Shown here: positions 55,623 through 64,000 of the stretch, piece after piece
Position numbering within the stretch: the stretch's first letter is position 1
Layout of the letters: each line of letters opens with the position of its first letter
Source of the DNA: Klebsiella quasivariicola
GTDB taxonomy: Bacteria > Pseudomonadota > Gammaproteobacteria > Enterobacterales > Enterobacteriaceae
Reading direction: 5' to 3'
Assembly (NCBI RefSeq): GCF_002269255.1
Contig: NZ_CP022823.1
Span: 5,456,001-5,520,000, forward strand
DNA: 64,000 bases
Program-made: the position numbers and the translations under genes
The notes under the pieces: model-generated
Database searches by the model: none
The model's input: only the letters and a program-made list of their open reading frames with translations
Told to the model about the DNA's origin: nothing

Positions 55623-57164
55623 ATGCAACTGAATTCCACCGAAATCAGCGAACTGATCAAGCAGCGCATTGCTCAGTTCAATGTTGTGAGCGAAGCTCAT
55701 AACGAAGGTACTATTGTTTCTGTAAGTGACGGTGTTATCCGCATCCACGGCCTTGCCGAATGTATGCAGGGCGAGATGATCTCCCTGCCGGGTAACCGTT
55801 ACGCTATCGCACTGAACCTGGAGCGCGACTCCGTCGGTGCGGTCGTTATGGGGCCGTACGCTGACCTTGCCGAAGGCATGAAGGTTAAATGTACTGGCCG
55901 TATCCTGGAAGTTCCGGTTGGCCGTGGCCTGCTGGGCCGCGTGGTTAACACCCTGGGCGCGCCAATTGATGGTAAAGGTCCGCTGGAAAACGACGGTTTC
56001 TCCGCCGTTGAAGCGATCGCGCCGGGCGTCATCGAACGTCAGTCCGTCGATCAGCCGGTACAGACCGGTTATAAATCCGTTGACGCCATGATCCCAATCG
56101 GTCGTGGTCAGCGTGAGCTGATCATCGGCGACCGTCAGACCGGTAAAACGGCGCTGGCTATCGATGCCATCATCAACCAGCGTGATTCCGGCATCAAATG
56201 CGTCTATGTCGCTATCGGTCAGAAAGCATCCACCATTTCTAACGTGGTGCGCAAACTGGAAGAGCATGGCGCGCTGGCTAACACCATCGTAGTGGTAGCA
56301 ACGGCATCCGAATCTGCTGCTCTGCAATACCTGGCGCCATATGCCGGTTGCGCAATGGGCGAATACTTCCGCGATCGCGGTGAAGATGCGCTGATCGTTT
56401 ACGATGACCTGTCTAAACAGGCTGTTGCTTACCGTCAGATTTCCCTGCTGCTCCGTCGTCCGCCAGGACGTGAAGCGTTCCCGGGCGACGTATTCTACCT
56501 CCACTCTCGTCTGCTGGAGCGTGCTGCGCGTGTTAACGCTGAATACGTTGAAGCCTTCACCAAAGGTGAAGTGAAAGGGAAAACTGGCTCTCTGACCGCA
56601 CTGCCGATTATCGAAACGCAGGCGGGTGACGTTTCCGCGTTCGTTCCGACCAACGTAATTTCCATTACCGATGGTCAGATCTTCCTGGAAACCAACCTGT
56701 TTAACGCCGGTATTCGTCCTGCGGTTAACCCGGGTATCTCCGTATCCCGTGTTGGTGGTGCAGCGCAGACCAAGATCATGAAGAAACTGTCCGGTGGTAT
56801 CCGTACCGCGTTGGCGCAGTATCGTGAACTGGCGGCGTTCTCCCAGTTTGCATCCGACCTTGACGATGCAACCCGCAAACAGCTGGACCACGGTCAGAAA
56901 GTGACCGAGCTGCTGAAACAGAAACAGTATGCGCCGATGTCTGTCGCGCAGCAGTCGCTGGTTCTGTTCGCAGCAGAACGTGGTTACCTGGCTGATGTAG
57001 AACTGGCGAAAATCGGTAGCTTCGAAGCCGCTCTGCTGGCTTACGTCGACCGTGATCACGCTCCGCTGATGCAAGAGATTAACCAGTCCGGTGGCTATAA
57101 CGACGAAATCGAAGGCAAGCTGAAAGGCATCCTCGATTCCTTCAAAGCAACCCAATCCTGGTAA
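55623..57164 (+). CDS. atpA: ATP synthase subunit alpha
   Basis: Alpha carries non-catalytic nucleotide sites and contributes the arginine finger. It has 513 residues. The P-loop is GDRQTGKTALA (about 169), and the family signature PAVNPGISVSRVGG includes the catalytic-site arginine (about 376). It lies 12 bases after atpH. Confidence 0.99.
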   Translation: MQLNSTEISELIKQRIAQFNVVSEAHNEGTIVSVSDGVIRIHGLAECMQGEMISLPGNRYAIALNLERDSVGAVVMGPYADLAEGMKVKCTGRILEVPVGRGLLGRVVNTLGAPIDGKGPLENDGFSAVEAIAPGVIERQSVDQPVQTGYKSVDAMIPIGRGQRELIIGDRQTGKTALAIDAIINQRDSGIKCVYVAIGQKASTISNVVRKLEEHGALANTIVVVATASESAALQYLAPYAGCAMGEYFRDRGEDALIVYDDLSKQAVAYRQISLLLRRPPGREAFPGDVFYLHSRLLERAARVNAEYVEAFTKGEVKGKTGSLTALPIIETQAGDVSAFVPTNVISITDGQIFLETNLFNAGIRPAVNPGISVSRVGGAAQTKIMKKLSGGIRTALAQYRELAAFSQFASDLDDATRKQLDHGQKVTELLKQKQYAPMSVAQQSLVLFAAERGYLADVELAKIGSFEAALLAYVDRDHAPLMQEINQSGGYNDEIEGKLKGILDSFKATQSW

Positions 57165-57214
57165 CGTCTGGCGGTCTGTCTTAGGGCAGGCCGCAAGGCA
57201 TTGAGGAGAAGCTC

Positions 57215-58078
57215 ATGGCCGGCGCAAAAGAGATACGTAGTAAGATCGCAAGCGTCCAGAACACGCAAAAGATCACTAAAGCGATGGAGATGGTCGCCGC
57301 TTCCAAAATGCGTAAATCGCAGGAGCGCATGGCGGCCAGCCGTCCTTACGCAGATACTATGCGCAAAGTGATTGGTCACCTTGCGAACGGTAATCTGGAA
57401 TATAAGCACCCTTACCTGGAAGAACGCGACGTTAAGCGCGTGGGCTACCTGGTGGTGTCGACCGACCGTGGTCTGTGCGGCGGCTTGAACATTAACCTGT
57501 TCAAGAAACTGCTGGCGGAAATGAAAGCATGGTCCGATAAAGGCGTTCAGTGCGACCTCGCAATGATCGGCTCTAAAGGCGTCTCTTTCTTTAACTCCGT
57601 AGGCGGCAACGTGGTTGCACAGGTGACCGGTATGGGGGATAACCCATCCCTGTCCGAACTGATCGGCCCGGTAAAAGTGATGTTGCAGGCCTACGATGAA
57701 GGCCGTCTGGACAAGCTGTACGTTGTCAGCAACAAATTTATTAACACCATGTCTCAGGTTCCGACGATCACTCAGCTGCTGCCGTTACCGGCATCAGAAG
57801 ACGCTGATCTGAAACGTAAATCCTGGGATTACCTGTATGAGCCCGATCCGAAAGCGCTGCTGGATACCCTCCTGCGCCGCTACGTAGAGTCTCAGGTTTA
57901 TCAGGGCGTGGTTGAAAACCTGGCCAGCGAGCAGGCCGCCCGTATGGTGGCGATGAAAGCCGCGACCGATAATGGCGGCAGCCTGATTAAAGAGCTGCAG
58001 TTGGTATACAACAAAGCTCGTCAGGCCAGCATTACTCAGGAACTCACCGAGATCGTCTCGGGGGCCGCCGCGGTTTAA
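57215..58078 (+). CDS. atpG: ATP synthase subunit gamma
   Basis: Gamma is the central shaft. It has 287 residues with N- and C-terminal helices of the coiled coil (IRSKIASVQNTQKITKAMEMVAASKM; NKARQASITQELTEIVSGAAAV) and a Rossmann-like middle. It lies 50 bases after atpA. Confidence 0.99.
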   Translation: MAGAKEIRSKIASVQNTQKITKAMEMVAASKMRKSQERMAASRPYADTMRKVIGHLANGNLEYKHPYLEERDVKRVGYLVVSTDRGLCGGLNINLFKKLLAEMKAWSDKGVQCDLAMIGSKGVSFFNSVGGNVVAQVTGMGDNPSLSELIGPVKVMLQAYDEGRLDKLYVVSNKFINTMSQVPTITQLLPLPASEDADLKRKSWDYLYEPDPKALLDTLLRRYVESQVYQGVVENLASEQAARMVAMKAATDNGGSLIKELQLVYNKARQASITQELTEIVSGAAAV

Positions 58079-58104
58079 CCAGGTTATTTCGTAGAGGATT
58101 TAAG

Positions 58105-59487
58105 ATGGCTACTGGAAAGATTGTCCAGGTAATCGGCGCCGTGGTCGACGTCGAGTTCCCTCAGGATGCCGTACCACGCGTGTACGAAGCCCTTGAGGTA
58201 CAGAATGGTAATGAAGTTCTGGTGCTGGAAGTTCAGCAGCAGCTGGGCGGCGGTATCGTACGTACCATCGCCATGGGTTCTTCCGACGGTCTGCGCCGCG
58301 GTCTGGATGTAAAAGACCTCGAGCACCCGATCGAAGTCCCGGTAGGTAAAGCAACGCTGGGTCGTATCATGAACGTACTGGGTCAACCGGTTGACATGAA
58401 AGGCGACATCGGCGAAGAAGAGCGTTGGGCTATCCACCGCGCAGCACCGTCCTATGAAGAGCTGTCCAGCTCTCAGGAACTGCTTGAAACCGGCATCAAA
58501 GTTATCGACCTGATGTGTCCGTTCGCGAAGGGCGGTAAAGTTGGTCTGTTCGGTGGTGCGGGTGTAGGTAAAACCGTAAACATGATGGAGCTGATCCGTA
58601 ACATCGCGATCGAGCACTCCGGTTACTCTGTGTTTGCGGGCGTAGGTGAACGTACTCGTGAGGGTAACGACTTCTACCACGAAATGACCGACTCCAACGT
58701 TATCGATAAAGTATCCCTGGTGTACGGCCAGATGAACGAGCCGCCGGGAAACCGTCTGCGCGTTGCGCTGACCGGCCTGACCATGGCTGAGAAATTCCGT
58801 GACGAAGGTCGTGACGTACTGCTGTTCGTCGATAACATTTATCGTTACACCCTGGCCGGTACTGAAGTATCCGCGCTGCTGGGTCGTATGCCTTCAGCGG
58901 TAGGTTATCAGCCGACCCTGGCGGAAGAGATGGGTGTTCTGCAGGAACGTATCACCTCCACCAAAACCGGTTCTATCACCTCCGTACAGGCGGTATACGT
59001 ACCGGCGGATGACTTAACTGACCCATCCCCAGCAACTACCTTTGCTCACTTAGATGCAACCGTAGTACTGAGTCGTCAGATCGCATCCCTGGGTATCTAC
59101 CCGGCCGTTGACCCGCTGGACTCCACCAGCCGTCAGCTGGATCCGCTGGTTGTTGGTCAGGAACACTACGACACCGCGCGTGGCGTTCAGTCCATCCTGC
59201 AGCGTTATCAGGAACTGAAAGACATCATCGCCATCCTCGGTATGGACGAACTGTCTGAAGAAGACAAACTGGTGGTAGCTCGCGCACGTAAGATCCAGCG
59301 CTTCCTGTCCCAGCCGTTCTTCGTGGCAGAAGTCTTTACTGGTTCTCCGGGCAAATACGTGGCGCTGAAAGACACCATCCGTGGCTTTAAAGGCATCATG
59401 GAAGGCGAATACGATCACCTGCCAGAGCAGGCGTTCTACATGGTCGGTTCCATCGACGAAGCCGTGGAAAAAGCCAAAAAACTTTAA
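58105..59487 (+). CDS. atpD: ATP synthase subunit beta
   Basis: Beta holds the catalytic sites. It has 460 residues. Walker A is GGAGVGKTVNM (about 149), catalytic Glu in GVGERTREGND (about 181), Walker B LLFVDNIYR (about 240), and the family signature PAVDPLDSTS (about 335). Codon use is strongly biased, as in highly expressed genes. Confidence 0.99.
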   Translation: MATGKIVQVIGAVVDVEFPQDAVPRVYEALEVQNGNEVLVLEVQQQLGGGIVRTIAMGSSDGLRRGLDVKDLEHPIEVPVGKATLGRIMNVLGQPVDMKGDIGEEERWAIHRAAPSYEELSSSQELLETGIKVIDLMCPFAKGGKVGLFGGAGVGKTVNMMELIRNIAIEHSGYSVFAGVGERTREGNDFYHEMTDSNVIDKVSLVYGQMNEPPGNRLRVALTGLTMAEKFRDEGRDVLLFVDNIYRYTLAGTEVSALLGRMPSAVGYQPTLAEEMGVLQERITSTKTGSITSVQAVYVPADDLTDPSPATTFAHLDATVVLSRQIASLGIYPAVDPLDSTSRQLDPLVVGQEHYDTARGVQSILQRYQELKDIIAILGMDELSEEDKLVVARARKIQRFLSQPFFVAEVFTGSPGKYVALKDTIRGFKGIMEGEYDHLPEQAFYMVGSIDEAVEKAKKL

Positions 59488-59507
59488 CGCCTTAATCGGA
59501 GGGTGAT

Positions 59508-59927
59508 ATGGCAATGACTTACCACCTGGACGTCGTCAGCGCAGAGCAACAAATGTTCTCTGGTCTGGTCGAAAAAATCCAGGTAACGGGTAGCGAAGGT
59601 GAACTGGGTATTTACCCGGGCCACGCACCGCTGCTCACCGCCATTAAGCCTGGTATGATTCGCATCGTTAAACAGCACGGTCATGAAGAGTTTATCTATC
59701 TGTCCGGCGGCATTCTTGAAGTGCAGCCTGGCAGCGTGACCGTTCTGGCGGATACCGCAATTCGCGGTCAGGACCTCGACGAAGCGCGAGCGCTGGAAGC
59801 GAAACGCAAAGCGGAAGAGCATATTAAGAGCTCTCACGGCGATGTGGATTACGCTCAGGCGTCTGCGGAACTGGCCAAAGCGATCGCTAAACTGCGCGTT
59901 ATCGAGTTGACCAAAAAAGCGATGTAA
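59508..59927 (+). CDS. atpC: ATP synthase subunit epsilon
   Basis: Epsilon couples F1 to the c-ring and inhibits ATP hydrolysis. It has 139 residues: an N-terminal beta sandwich ([23 protein letters not shown]) and two C-terminal helices ([33 protein letters not shown]). It ends the operon and is followed by a strong terminator. Confidence 0.99.
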
Positions 59928-59942
59928 CACCGGCTTGAACGT

Positions 59943-59978
59943 AAAAAGCCAGTCTGGTTTTCCAGACTGGCTTTTTTT
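59943..59978 (+). terminator. atp operon terminator
   Basis: A 15-bp stem (AAAAAGCCAGTCTGG / CCAGACTGGCTTTTT, loop TTTT) with a T-run, 15 bases after atpC. It is nearly symmetrical and may work on both strands. Confidence 0.95.
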
Positions 59979-60034
59979 ATGGCCCGCCGCAGATCCGCGG
60001 ATGAAGCGAAAACAAAATTCCCGCTTAATTGTTA

Positions 60035-60063
60035 TTGATTAGTTAAATGAGGAGGCGTAGACT
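60035..60063 (+). promoter_or_regulatory. Candidate sigma-70 promoter of small transcript
   Basis: TTGATT, 17 bases, TAGACT. Each box matches 4 of 6 consensus bases and the spacing is ideal; transcription would begin near 60070. This is a prediction. Confidence 0.4.
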
Positions 60064-60071
60064 CTTTTTTA

Positions 60072-60087
60072 TGTGATGTACATCACA
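60072..60087. promoter_or_regulatory. Perfect CRP-type palindrome
   Basis: TGTGATGTACATCACA is a perfect 16-base palindrome with both CRP half sites (TGTGA-N6-TCACA). T5 and A5 runs extend the dyad on each side. If the promoter at 60035-60063 is right, the site lies at about +2 to +17, a repressing position; a downstream promoter could instead be activated. Confidence 0.7.
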
Positions 60088-60130
60088 AAAAAAGAACGTT
60101 ATTAAACTGCACCTGCGTCAGGAAATCATC

Positions 60131-60181
60131 ATGAAACTGTTTCATAAAATCATCGCCAAATTTAGCGTACTGAGCTTCTAA
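60131..60181 (+). CDS. Possible 16-residue peptide
   Basis: ATG to TAA encodes MKLFHKIIAKFSVLSF, an amphipathic, positively charged peptide. AGGAA lies 6 bases upstream, a good Shine-Dalgarno. It sits between a CRP-type palindrome and an intrinsic terminator, so a regulated transcript of about 220 bases is possible. I do not recognise it. It could be a leader peptide, a small membrane-active peptide, or chance within an sRNA gene. Confidence 0.4.
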   Translation: MKLFHKIIAKFSVLSF

Positions 60182-60260
60182 GTTCCGCGCTATCTCCACC
60201 CGCTTACACGACGTATCGCCCATCAAAACGACAACACAGGCAATGTGCAACCGGGAAAAT

Positions 60261-60292
60261 AAGGTCACCTGACGGTGGCCTTTCGTTTTTTA
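60261..60292 (+). terminator. Intrinsic terminator of candidate small transcript
   Basis: A 9-bp stem (AAGGTCACC / GGTGGCCTT, one G-T pair, loop TGAC), then TCG and six T residues. It faces rightward and no annotated gene ends before it except the 16-codon ORF. Confidence 0.75.
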
Positions 60293-60627
60293 TAGATACC
60301 ATCAATCACTTTACCGCCCTCCCCTGCCAGAGACTGGCGACTATTTATCATGGTTCTTCCCGCTGTGGATGCCTGAACCTGCCTGCCGCCGCTGCTTTAT
60401 TCAGGTGGCGAAAAAACAGCAAAAGCAGTGAGATAGTCAATGATTACCCTCCCTACCCTCCTTTTTCAGCGTTAAACTGATTTGCAGTGGTCAAAATTAG
60501 CGTCATAAAATGGTGGATAGCTGTGAGCCTGGACGTTTTCTCCACGTCTCGTTTTATGATGAAAAATATGTAGAAATTTCAACGTGAAAGGCTTTTACTT
60601 TTCGTTCTAACTACCGTCAGGATGAGT
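60293..60627 (+). other. glmU upstream region
   Basis: This 335-base stretch has no convincing gene. Candidate promoter pieces are TTGCAG (60482-60487) with CATAAA (60504-60509), and TATGAT (60555-60560). In E. coli two glmU promoters and NagC sites occur here; I cannot place NagC sites with confidence. Confidence 0.4.
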
Positions 60628-61998
60628 ATGTCAAATAGTGCGATGAGCGTGGTTATCCTTGCCGCAGGCAAAGGGACCCGCATGTATTCCGATCTTCCTA
60701 AGGTGCTGCATACCCTGGCCGGGAAGCCAATGGTGCAGCATGTCATTGATGCTGCTAACGATTTAGGCGCCAGTGCGGTACATCTGGTGTATGGCCACGG
60801 TGGCGATTTGCTGCGTCAGACGCTGCATGAAGACAACCTGAACTGGGTGCTGCAGGCCGAGCAGCTCGGTACCGGGCACGCCATGCAGCAGGCGGCGCCG
60901 TTCTTCAATGATGATGAAGACATCCTGATGCTCTATGGTGACGTGCCGCTGATCTCCGTTGAGACGCTACAGCGCCTGCGCGCTGCGAAACCACAGGGTG
61001 GGATTGGTTTGCTAACGGTGAAGCTGGATGACCCAACGGGCTACGGCCGCATTACCCGTGAAAATGGCCAGGTGACGGGTATCGTTGAGCACAAAGATGC
61101 CAGCGAAGCGCAGCGCCAGATTCAGGAAATTAACACCGGCATCTTGATCGCCGGCGGAGCCGATCTGAAGCGCTGGCTGGCGAAGCTTACCAATAACAAT
61201 GCCCAGGGCGAATACTACATCACCGATATCATTGCCATGGCACATCAGGAAGGCCATGAGATCGTTGCGGTGCATCCGCAGCGCCTGAGCGAGGTCGAAG
61301 GCGTCAACAATCGCCTGCAGCTTGCGCGTCTGGAGCGCGTCTACCAGGCTGAGCAGGCGGAAAAACTGCTGCTGGCGGGCGTAATGTTGCGCGATCCGGC
61401 GCGTTTCGATCTGCGCGGTACGCTGCAGCACGGGCGCGATGTGGAGATCGATACTAACGTTATTCTGGAAGGCAACGTGGTACTGGGCGACCGTGTGAAA
61501 ATCGGCGCTGGCTGCGTGATCAAAAACAGCACCATCGGCGATGACTGCGAAATCAGTCCCTACAGCGTGGTGGAAGATGCCCAGCTGCAGGCTGCCTGTA
61601 CCATCGGCCCATTTGCCCGTCTGCGTCCGGGTGCCGAACTGCTGGAAGGCGCTCACGTTGGCAACTTCGTGGAAATGAAAAAAGCGCGTCTCGGCAAAGG
61701 TTCCAAGGCGGGTCATCTGACCTACCTGGGCGATGCGGAGATCGGTGATAACGTCAATATCGGCGCGGGCACCATCACCTGCAACTACGATGGTGCGAAC
61801 AAGCATAAAACGATTATTGGCGATGATGTTTTTGTCGGCTCAGATACCCAGCTGGTGGCCCCGGTCACTGTGGGCAATGGCGTCACTATCGCCGCCGGCA
61901 CCACCGTTACCCGCAACATTGCCGATAACGAACTGGTATTAAGCCGCGTGCCGCAGGTCCATAAGCAGGGCTGGCAGCGTCCGGTGAAAAAGAAGTAA
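60628..61998 (+). CDS. glmU: Bifunctional GlmU
   Basis: GlmU acetylates glucosamine-1-phosphate and then makes UDP-GlcNAc, the precursor of peptidoglycan and LPS. It has 456 residues. The N-terminal uridyltransferase has LAAGKGTRMYSDLPKVLH (about 11-28) and LYGDVPL (about 103). The C-terminal left-handed beta helix has the acetyltransferase region GHLTYLGDAEIGDNVNIGAG (about 362). I chose ATG 60628, 5 bases after AGGA and matching E. coli length; ATG 60622 overlaps that site. Confidence 0.98.
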   Translation: MSNSAMSVVILAAGKGTRMYSDLPKVLHTLAGKPMVQHVIDAANDLGASAVHLVYGHGGDLLRQTLHEDNLNWVLQAEQLGTGHAMQQAAPFFNDDEDILMLYGDVPLISVETLQRLRAAKPQGGIGLLTVKLDDPTGYGRITRENGQVTGIVEHKDASEAQRQIQEINTGILIAGGADLKRWLAKLTNNNAQGEYYITDIIAMAHQEGHEIVAVHPQRLSEVEGVNNRLQLARLERVYQAEQAEKLLLAGVMLRDPARFDLRGTLQHGRDVEIDTNVILEGNVVLGDRVKIGAGCVIKNSTIGDDCEISPYSVVEDAQLQAACTIGPFARLRPGAELLEGAHVGNFVEMKKARLGKGSKAGHLTYLGDAEIGDNVNIGAGTITCNYDGANKHKTIIGDDVFVGSDTQLVAPVTVGNGVTIAAGTTVTRNIADNELVLSRVPQVHKQGWQRPVKKK

Positions 61999-62184
61999 GC
62001 AGGATTGTCGCCGGGGGTGAACAACACCCGGCGAACTAGGATGAGAGGGTCAACATAGATCCCCGTCCGCAGGCAGTACCATAACAATAACCCCACTCTC
62101 TACAAGGCTCGGGGCGCCCGGAAAACGGGCAAATACAGGTCAGCGACAACGCATGGCATATCGCCATTATCAGGAAATTTAACT
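61999..62184 (+). other. glmU-glmS intercistronic region
   Basis: It contains a hairpin (CGCCGGG at 62009-62015 with CCCGGCG at 62027-62033) and no gene. In E. coli RNase E cuts near the glmU stop and the sRNA GlmZ base-pairs in the glmS leader to free its ribosome site; the same control is likely here. Confidence 0.6.
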
Positions 62185-64000
62185 ATGTGTGGAATTGTTG
62201 GCGCAGTCGCGCAGCGTGATATTGCTGAAATCCTTCTCGAAGGTTTACGTCGTCTGGAATACCGTGGCTATGACTCTGCCGGTCTGGCGGTGGTCGACAG
62301 CGAAGGTCATATGACCCGCGTGCGTCGCCTGGGTAAAGTCCAGATGCTGGCTCAGGCGGTAGAAGAGCAACCGTTACACGGTGGTACCGGGATCGCCCAT
62401 ACTCGCTGGGCGACGCACGGCGAACCGTCTGAGGGCAATGCGCATCCGCATGTTTCTGAACACATTGTAGTGGTTCATAACGGGATCATCGAAAACCACG
62501 AGCCGCTGCGCGCCCTGCTGCAGTCTCGCGGCTATGTCTTTGTCACCGAGACCGATACCGAAGTTATCGCCCATCTGGTGCACTGGGAGCTGGAACAAGG
62601 CGGTACCTTGCGAGAAGCTGTCCTGCGCACGATTCCGCAGCTGCGCGGCGCCTACGGTACGGTGATCATGGATACCCGTGACCCGGGAACCCTGCTGGCG
62701 GCCCGCTCCGGTAGCCCGCTGGTGATTGGCCTGGGCATGGGCGAAAACTTTATCGCCTCCGACCAGCTGGCATTGCTGCCGGTTACCCGCCGCTTCATCT
62801 TCCTGGAAGAAGGCGATATTGCCGAAGTGACTCGTCGTTCGGTGGTGATCTTTGATAAGTCCGGTGCACAAGTGAAGCGCCAGGAGATCGAATCCAATCT
62901 GCAGTATGACGCTGGCGATAAAGGTATCTACCGTCACTATATGCAGAAAGAGATTTTCGAGCAGCCGAATGCGATTAAGAACACCCTGACCGGGCGCATC
63001 AGCCATGGCGAAGTGGATCTCAGCGAGCTGGGGCCGAACGCCAATGAAATGCTGGCTCAGGTTGAACATATTCAGATAGTTGCCTGCGGGACCTCCTATA
63101 ACTCCGGAATGGTCTCCCGCTACTGGTTTGAAGCGTTAGCCGGCGTACCGTGCGATGTGGAAATCGCCTCCGAGTTCCGCTATCGCAAGTCCGCGGTGCG
63201 TCGCAATAGCCTGATGATCACCCTCTCCCAGTCCGGTGAAACCGCCGATACCCTGGCGGCGCTGCGCCTCTCTAAAGAGCTTGGCTATCTTGGTTCACTG
63301 GCCATCTGCAACGTGGCGGGTTCGTCGCTGGTACGTGAGTCTGACCTGGCGCTGATGACCAAAGCCGGAACGGAAATCGGCGTGGCCTCGACCAAAGCCT
63401 TTACCACTCAGCTAACCGTGCTGTTGATGTTGGTGGCGAAACTGGCGCGACTGAAAGGTCAGGATGCGTCTATCGAGCATGATATCGTACACGGCCTGCA
63501 GGCCCTGCCGAACCGTATTGAGCAGATGCTCTCCCAGGACAAGCGTATTGAGCAGCTGGCAGAGCGTTTCTCAGATAAGCACCATGCTCTATTCCTCGGC
63601 CGTGGCGATCAGTACCCGATCGCCATGGAAGGGGCGCTGAAGCTGAAAGAGATCTCTTACATTCACGCGGAAGCCTATGCGGCAGGTGAGCTGAAACATG
63701 GCCCGCTGGCGCTGATTGATGCGGAAATGCCGGTGATCGTGGTGGCGCCGAACAACGAGCTGCTGGAAAAACTGAAATCCAACATCGAAGAGGTTCGTGC
63801 CCGCGGCGGTGAGCTGTATGTCTTTGCCGACGGTGAGGCTGGCTTCAACGGTAGCGACAATATGCACATCATTGAGATGCCGCATGTCGAAGAGACGATT
63901 GCCCCAATCTTCTATACGGTACCGCTGCAGCTGTTGGCTTATCACGTCGCGCTGATCAAAGGCACTGACGTTGACCAGCCGCGTAACCTGGCGAAATCGG
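62185..64000 (+). CDS. glmS: Glucosamine-6-phosphate synthase (3' truncated)
   Basis: GlmS makes glucosamine-6-phosphate from fructose-6-phosphate and glutamine. The catalytic Cys is residue 2 (MCGIVGAVAQRD) after Met removal. A class-II glutamine amidotransferase domain covers about 1-240, followed by two SIS sugar-isomerase domains (CGTSYNSGMVSRYWFE; SQSGETADTL; EGALKLKEISYIHAEAY). 605 codons are present and the frame is still open at the window end; E. coli GlmS has 609, so about four residues and the stop are missing. Confidence 0.98.
   Translation, partial: MCGIVGAVAQRDIAEILLEGLRRLEYRGYDSAGLAVVDSEGHMTRVRRLGKVQMLAQAVEEQPLHGGTGIAHTRWATHGEPSEGNAHPHVSEHIVVVHNGIIENHEPLRALLQSRGYVFVTETDTEVIAHLVHWELEQGGTLREAVLRTIPQLRGAYGTVIMDTRDPGTLLAARSGSPLVIGLGMGENFIASDQLALLPVTRRFIFLEEGDIAEVTRRSVVIFDKSGAQVKRQEIESNLQYDAGDKGIYRHYMQKEIFEQPNAIKNTLTGRISHGEVDLSELGPNANEMLAQVEHIQIVACGTSYNSGMVSRYWFEALAGVPCDVEIASEFRYRKSAVRRNSLMITLSQSGETADTLAALRLSKELGYLGSLAICNVAGSSLVRESDLALMTKAGTEIGVASTKAFTTQLTVLLMLVAKLARLKGQDASIEHDIVHGLQALPNRIEQMLSQDKRIEQLAERFSDKHHALFLGRGDQYPIAMEGALKLKEISYIHAEAYAAGELKHGPLALIDAEMPVIVVAPNNELLEKLKSNIEEVRARGGELYVFADGEAGFNGSDNMHIIEMPHVEETIAPIFYTVPLQLLAYHVALIKGTDVDQPRNLAKS

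Noticed and set aside
55248..57155. A 635-codon open frame antisense to atpA and atpH
   Set aside because: It mirrors highly biased codons of expressed atp genes, has no ribosome site or known domains, and is low-complexity in hydrophilic residues. It is a shadow.
60083..60268. A 61-codon leftward frame (GTG start) over the candidate small transcript
   Set aside because: It has no good Shine-Dalgarno, begins in the terminator hairpin of the opposite strand and overlaps the CRP-type palindrome. The rightward signals are stronger.

Overview
The window is chromosomal DNA from the Klebsiella pneumoniae species complex. The evidence is a 16S rRNA gene whose variable regions read as Klebsiella, gene order close to Escherichia coli, and proteins close to E. 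coli at nearly every locus. It spans the replication origin (oriC, about 49.44-49.71 kb). The left part corresponds to the E. coli fdo-to-polA region and the right part to the rbs-oriC-atp-glm region.

Layout. 0-6.3 kb: end of formate dehydrogenase-O (fdoI, fdhE), a PIN/ribbon-helix-helix toxin-antitoxin pair, an esterase, then fabY-dtd-yihY-yihX as one overlapping operon. 6.3-9.4 kb: sugar-related accessory genes yihN, yihM and the GntR regulator yihL, with matching operator-like sites. 9.5-18.2 kb: typA, the nitrogen-control operon glnA-glnL-glnG with NtrC and sigma-54 sites, the micro-gene yshB, hemN, a tiny membrane-protein ORF and yihI. 18.2-27 kb: the sRNA csrC, engB, the sRNA spf (Spot 42, with its internal SpfP peptide), polA, yihG, dsbA, srkA, yihD, mobA-mobB. 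27-32.6 kb: a complete rRNA operon (16S, tRNA-Glu, 23S, 5S) read leftward. 32.6-40.7 kb: yieP, hsrA and the ribose operon rbsDACBKR. 40.8-42.2 kb: an intact IS4 copy with a 13-bp target duplication. 42.2-49.4 kb: kup, ravA-viaA, asnA, asnC, mioC. 49.4-49.8 kb: oriC. 49.8-64 kb: mnmG, rsmG, the atpIBEFHAGDC operon, a roughly 700-bp interval with a possible small-peptide transcript, glmU, and glmS cut by the window edge four codons before its expected stop.

How the genes work together. GlnL and GlnG sense nitrogen and switch glnA from the sigma-54 promoter. The rbs genes import and phosphorylate ribose under RbsR. The atp genes build F1Fo-ATP synthase. GlmS and GlmU make UDP-N-acetylglucosamine. 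mioC, mnmG and DnaA boxes frame the origin.

Most of the window is conserved core. The points most worth a second look are: a possible unannotated transcript between atpC and glmU with a perfect CRP-type palindrome and a 16-codon ORF; the IS4 insertion that splits the hairpin downstream of kup; an rRNA operon whose two flanks belong to two different operons (rrnC and rrnA) in E. coli; a TTG-started 60-residue membrane ORF between yihI and hemN; and the toxin-antitoxin pair beside fdhE. Identities were assigned by reading translations and comparing with remembered family sequences; no database search was run.
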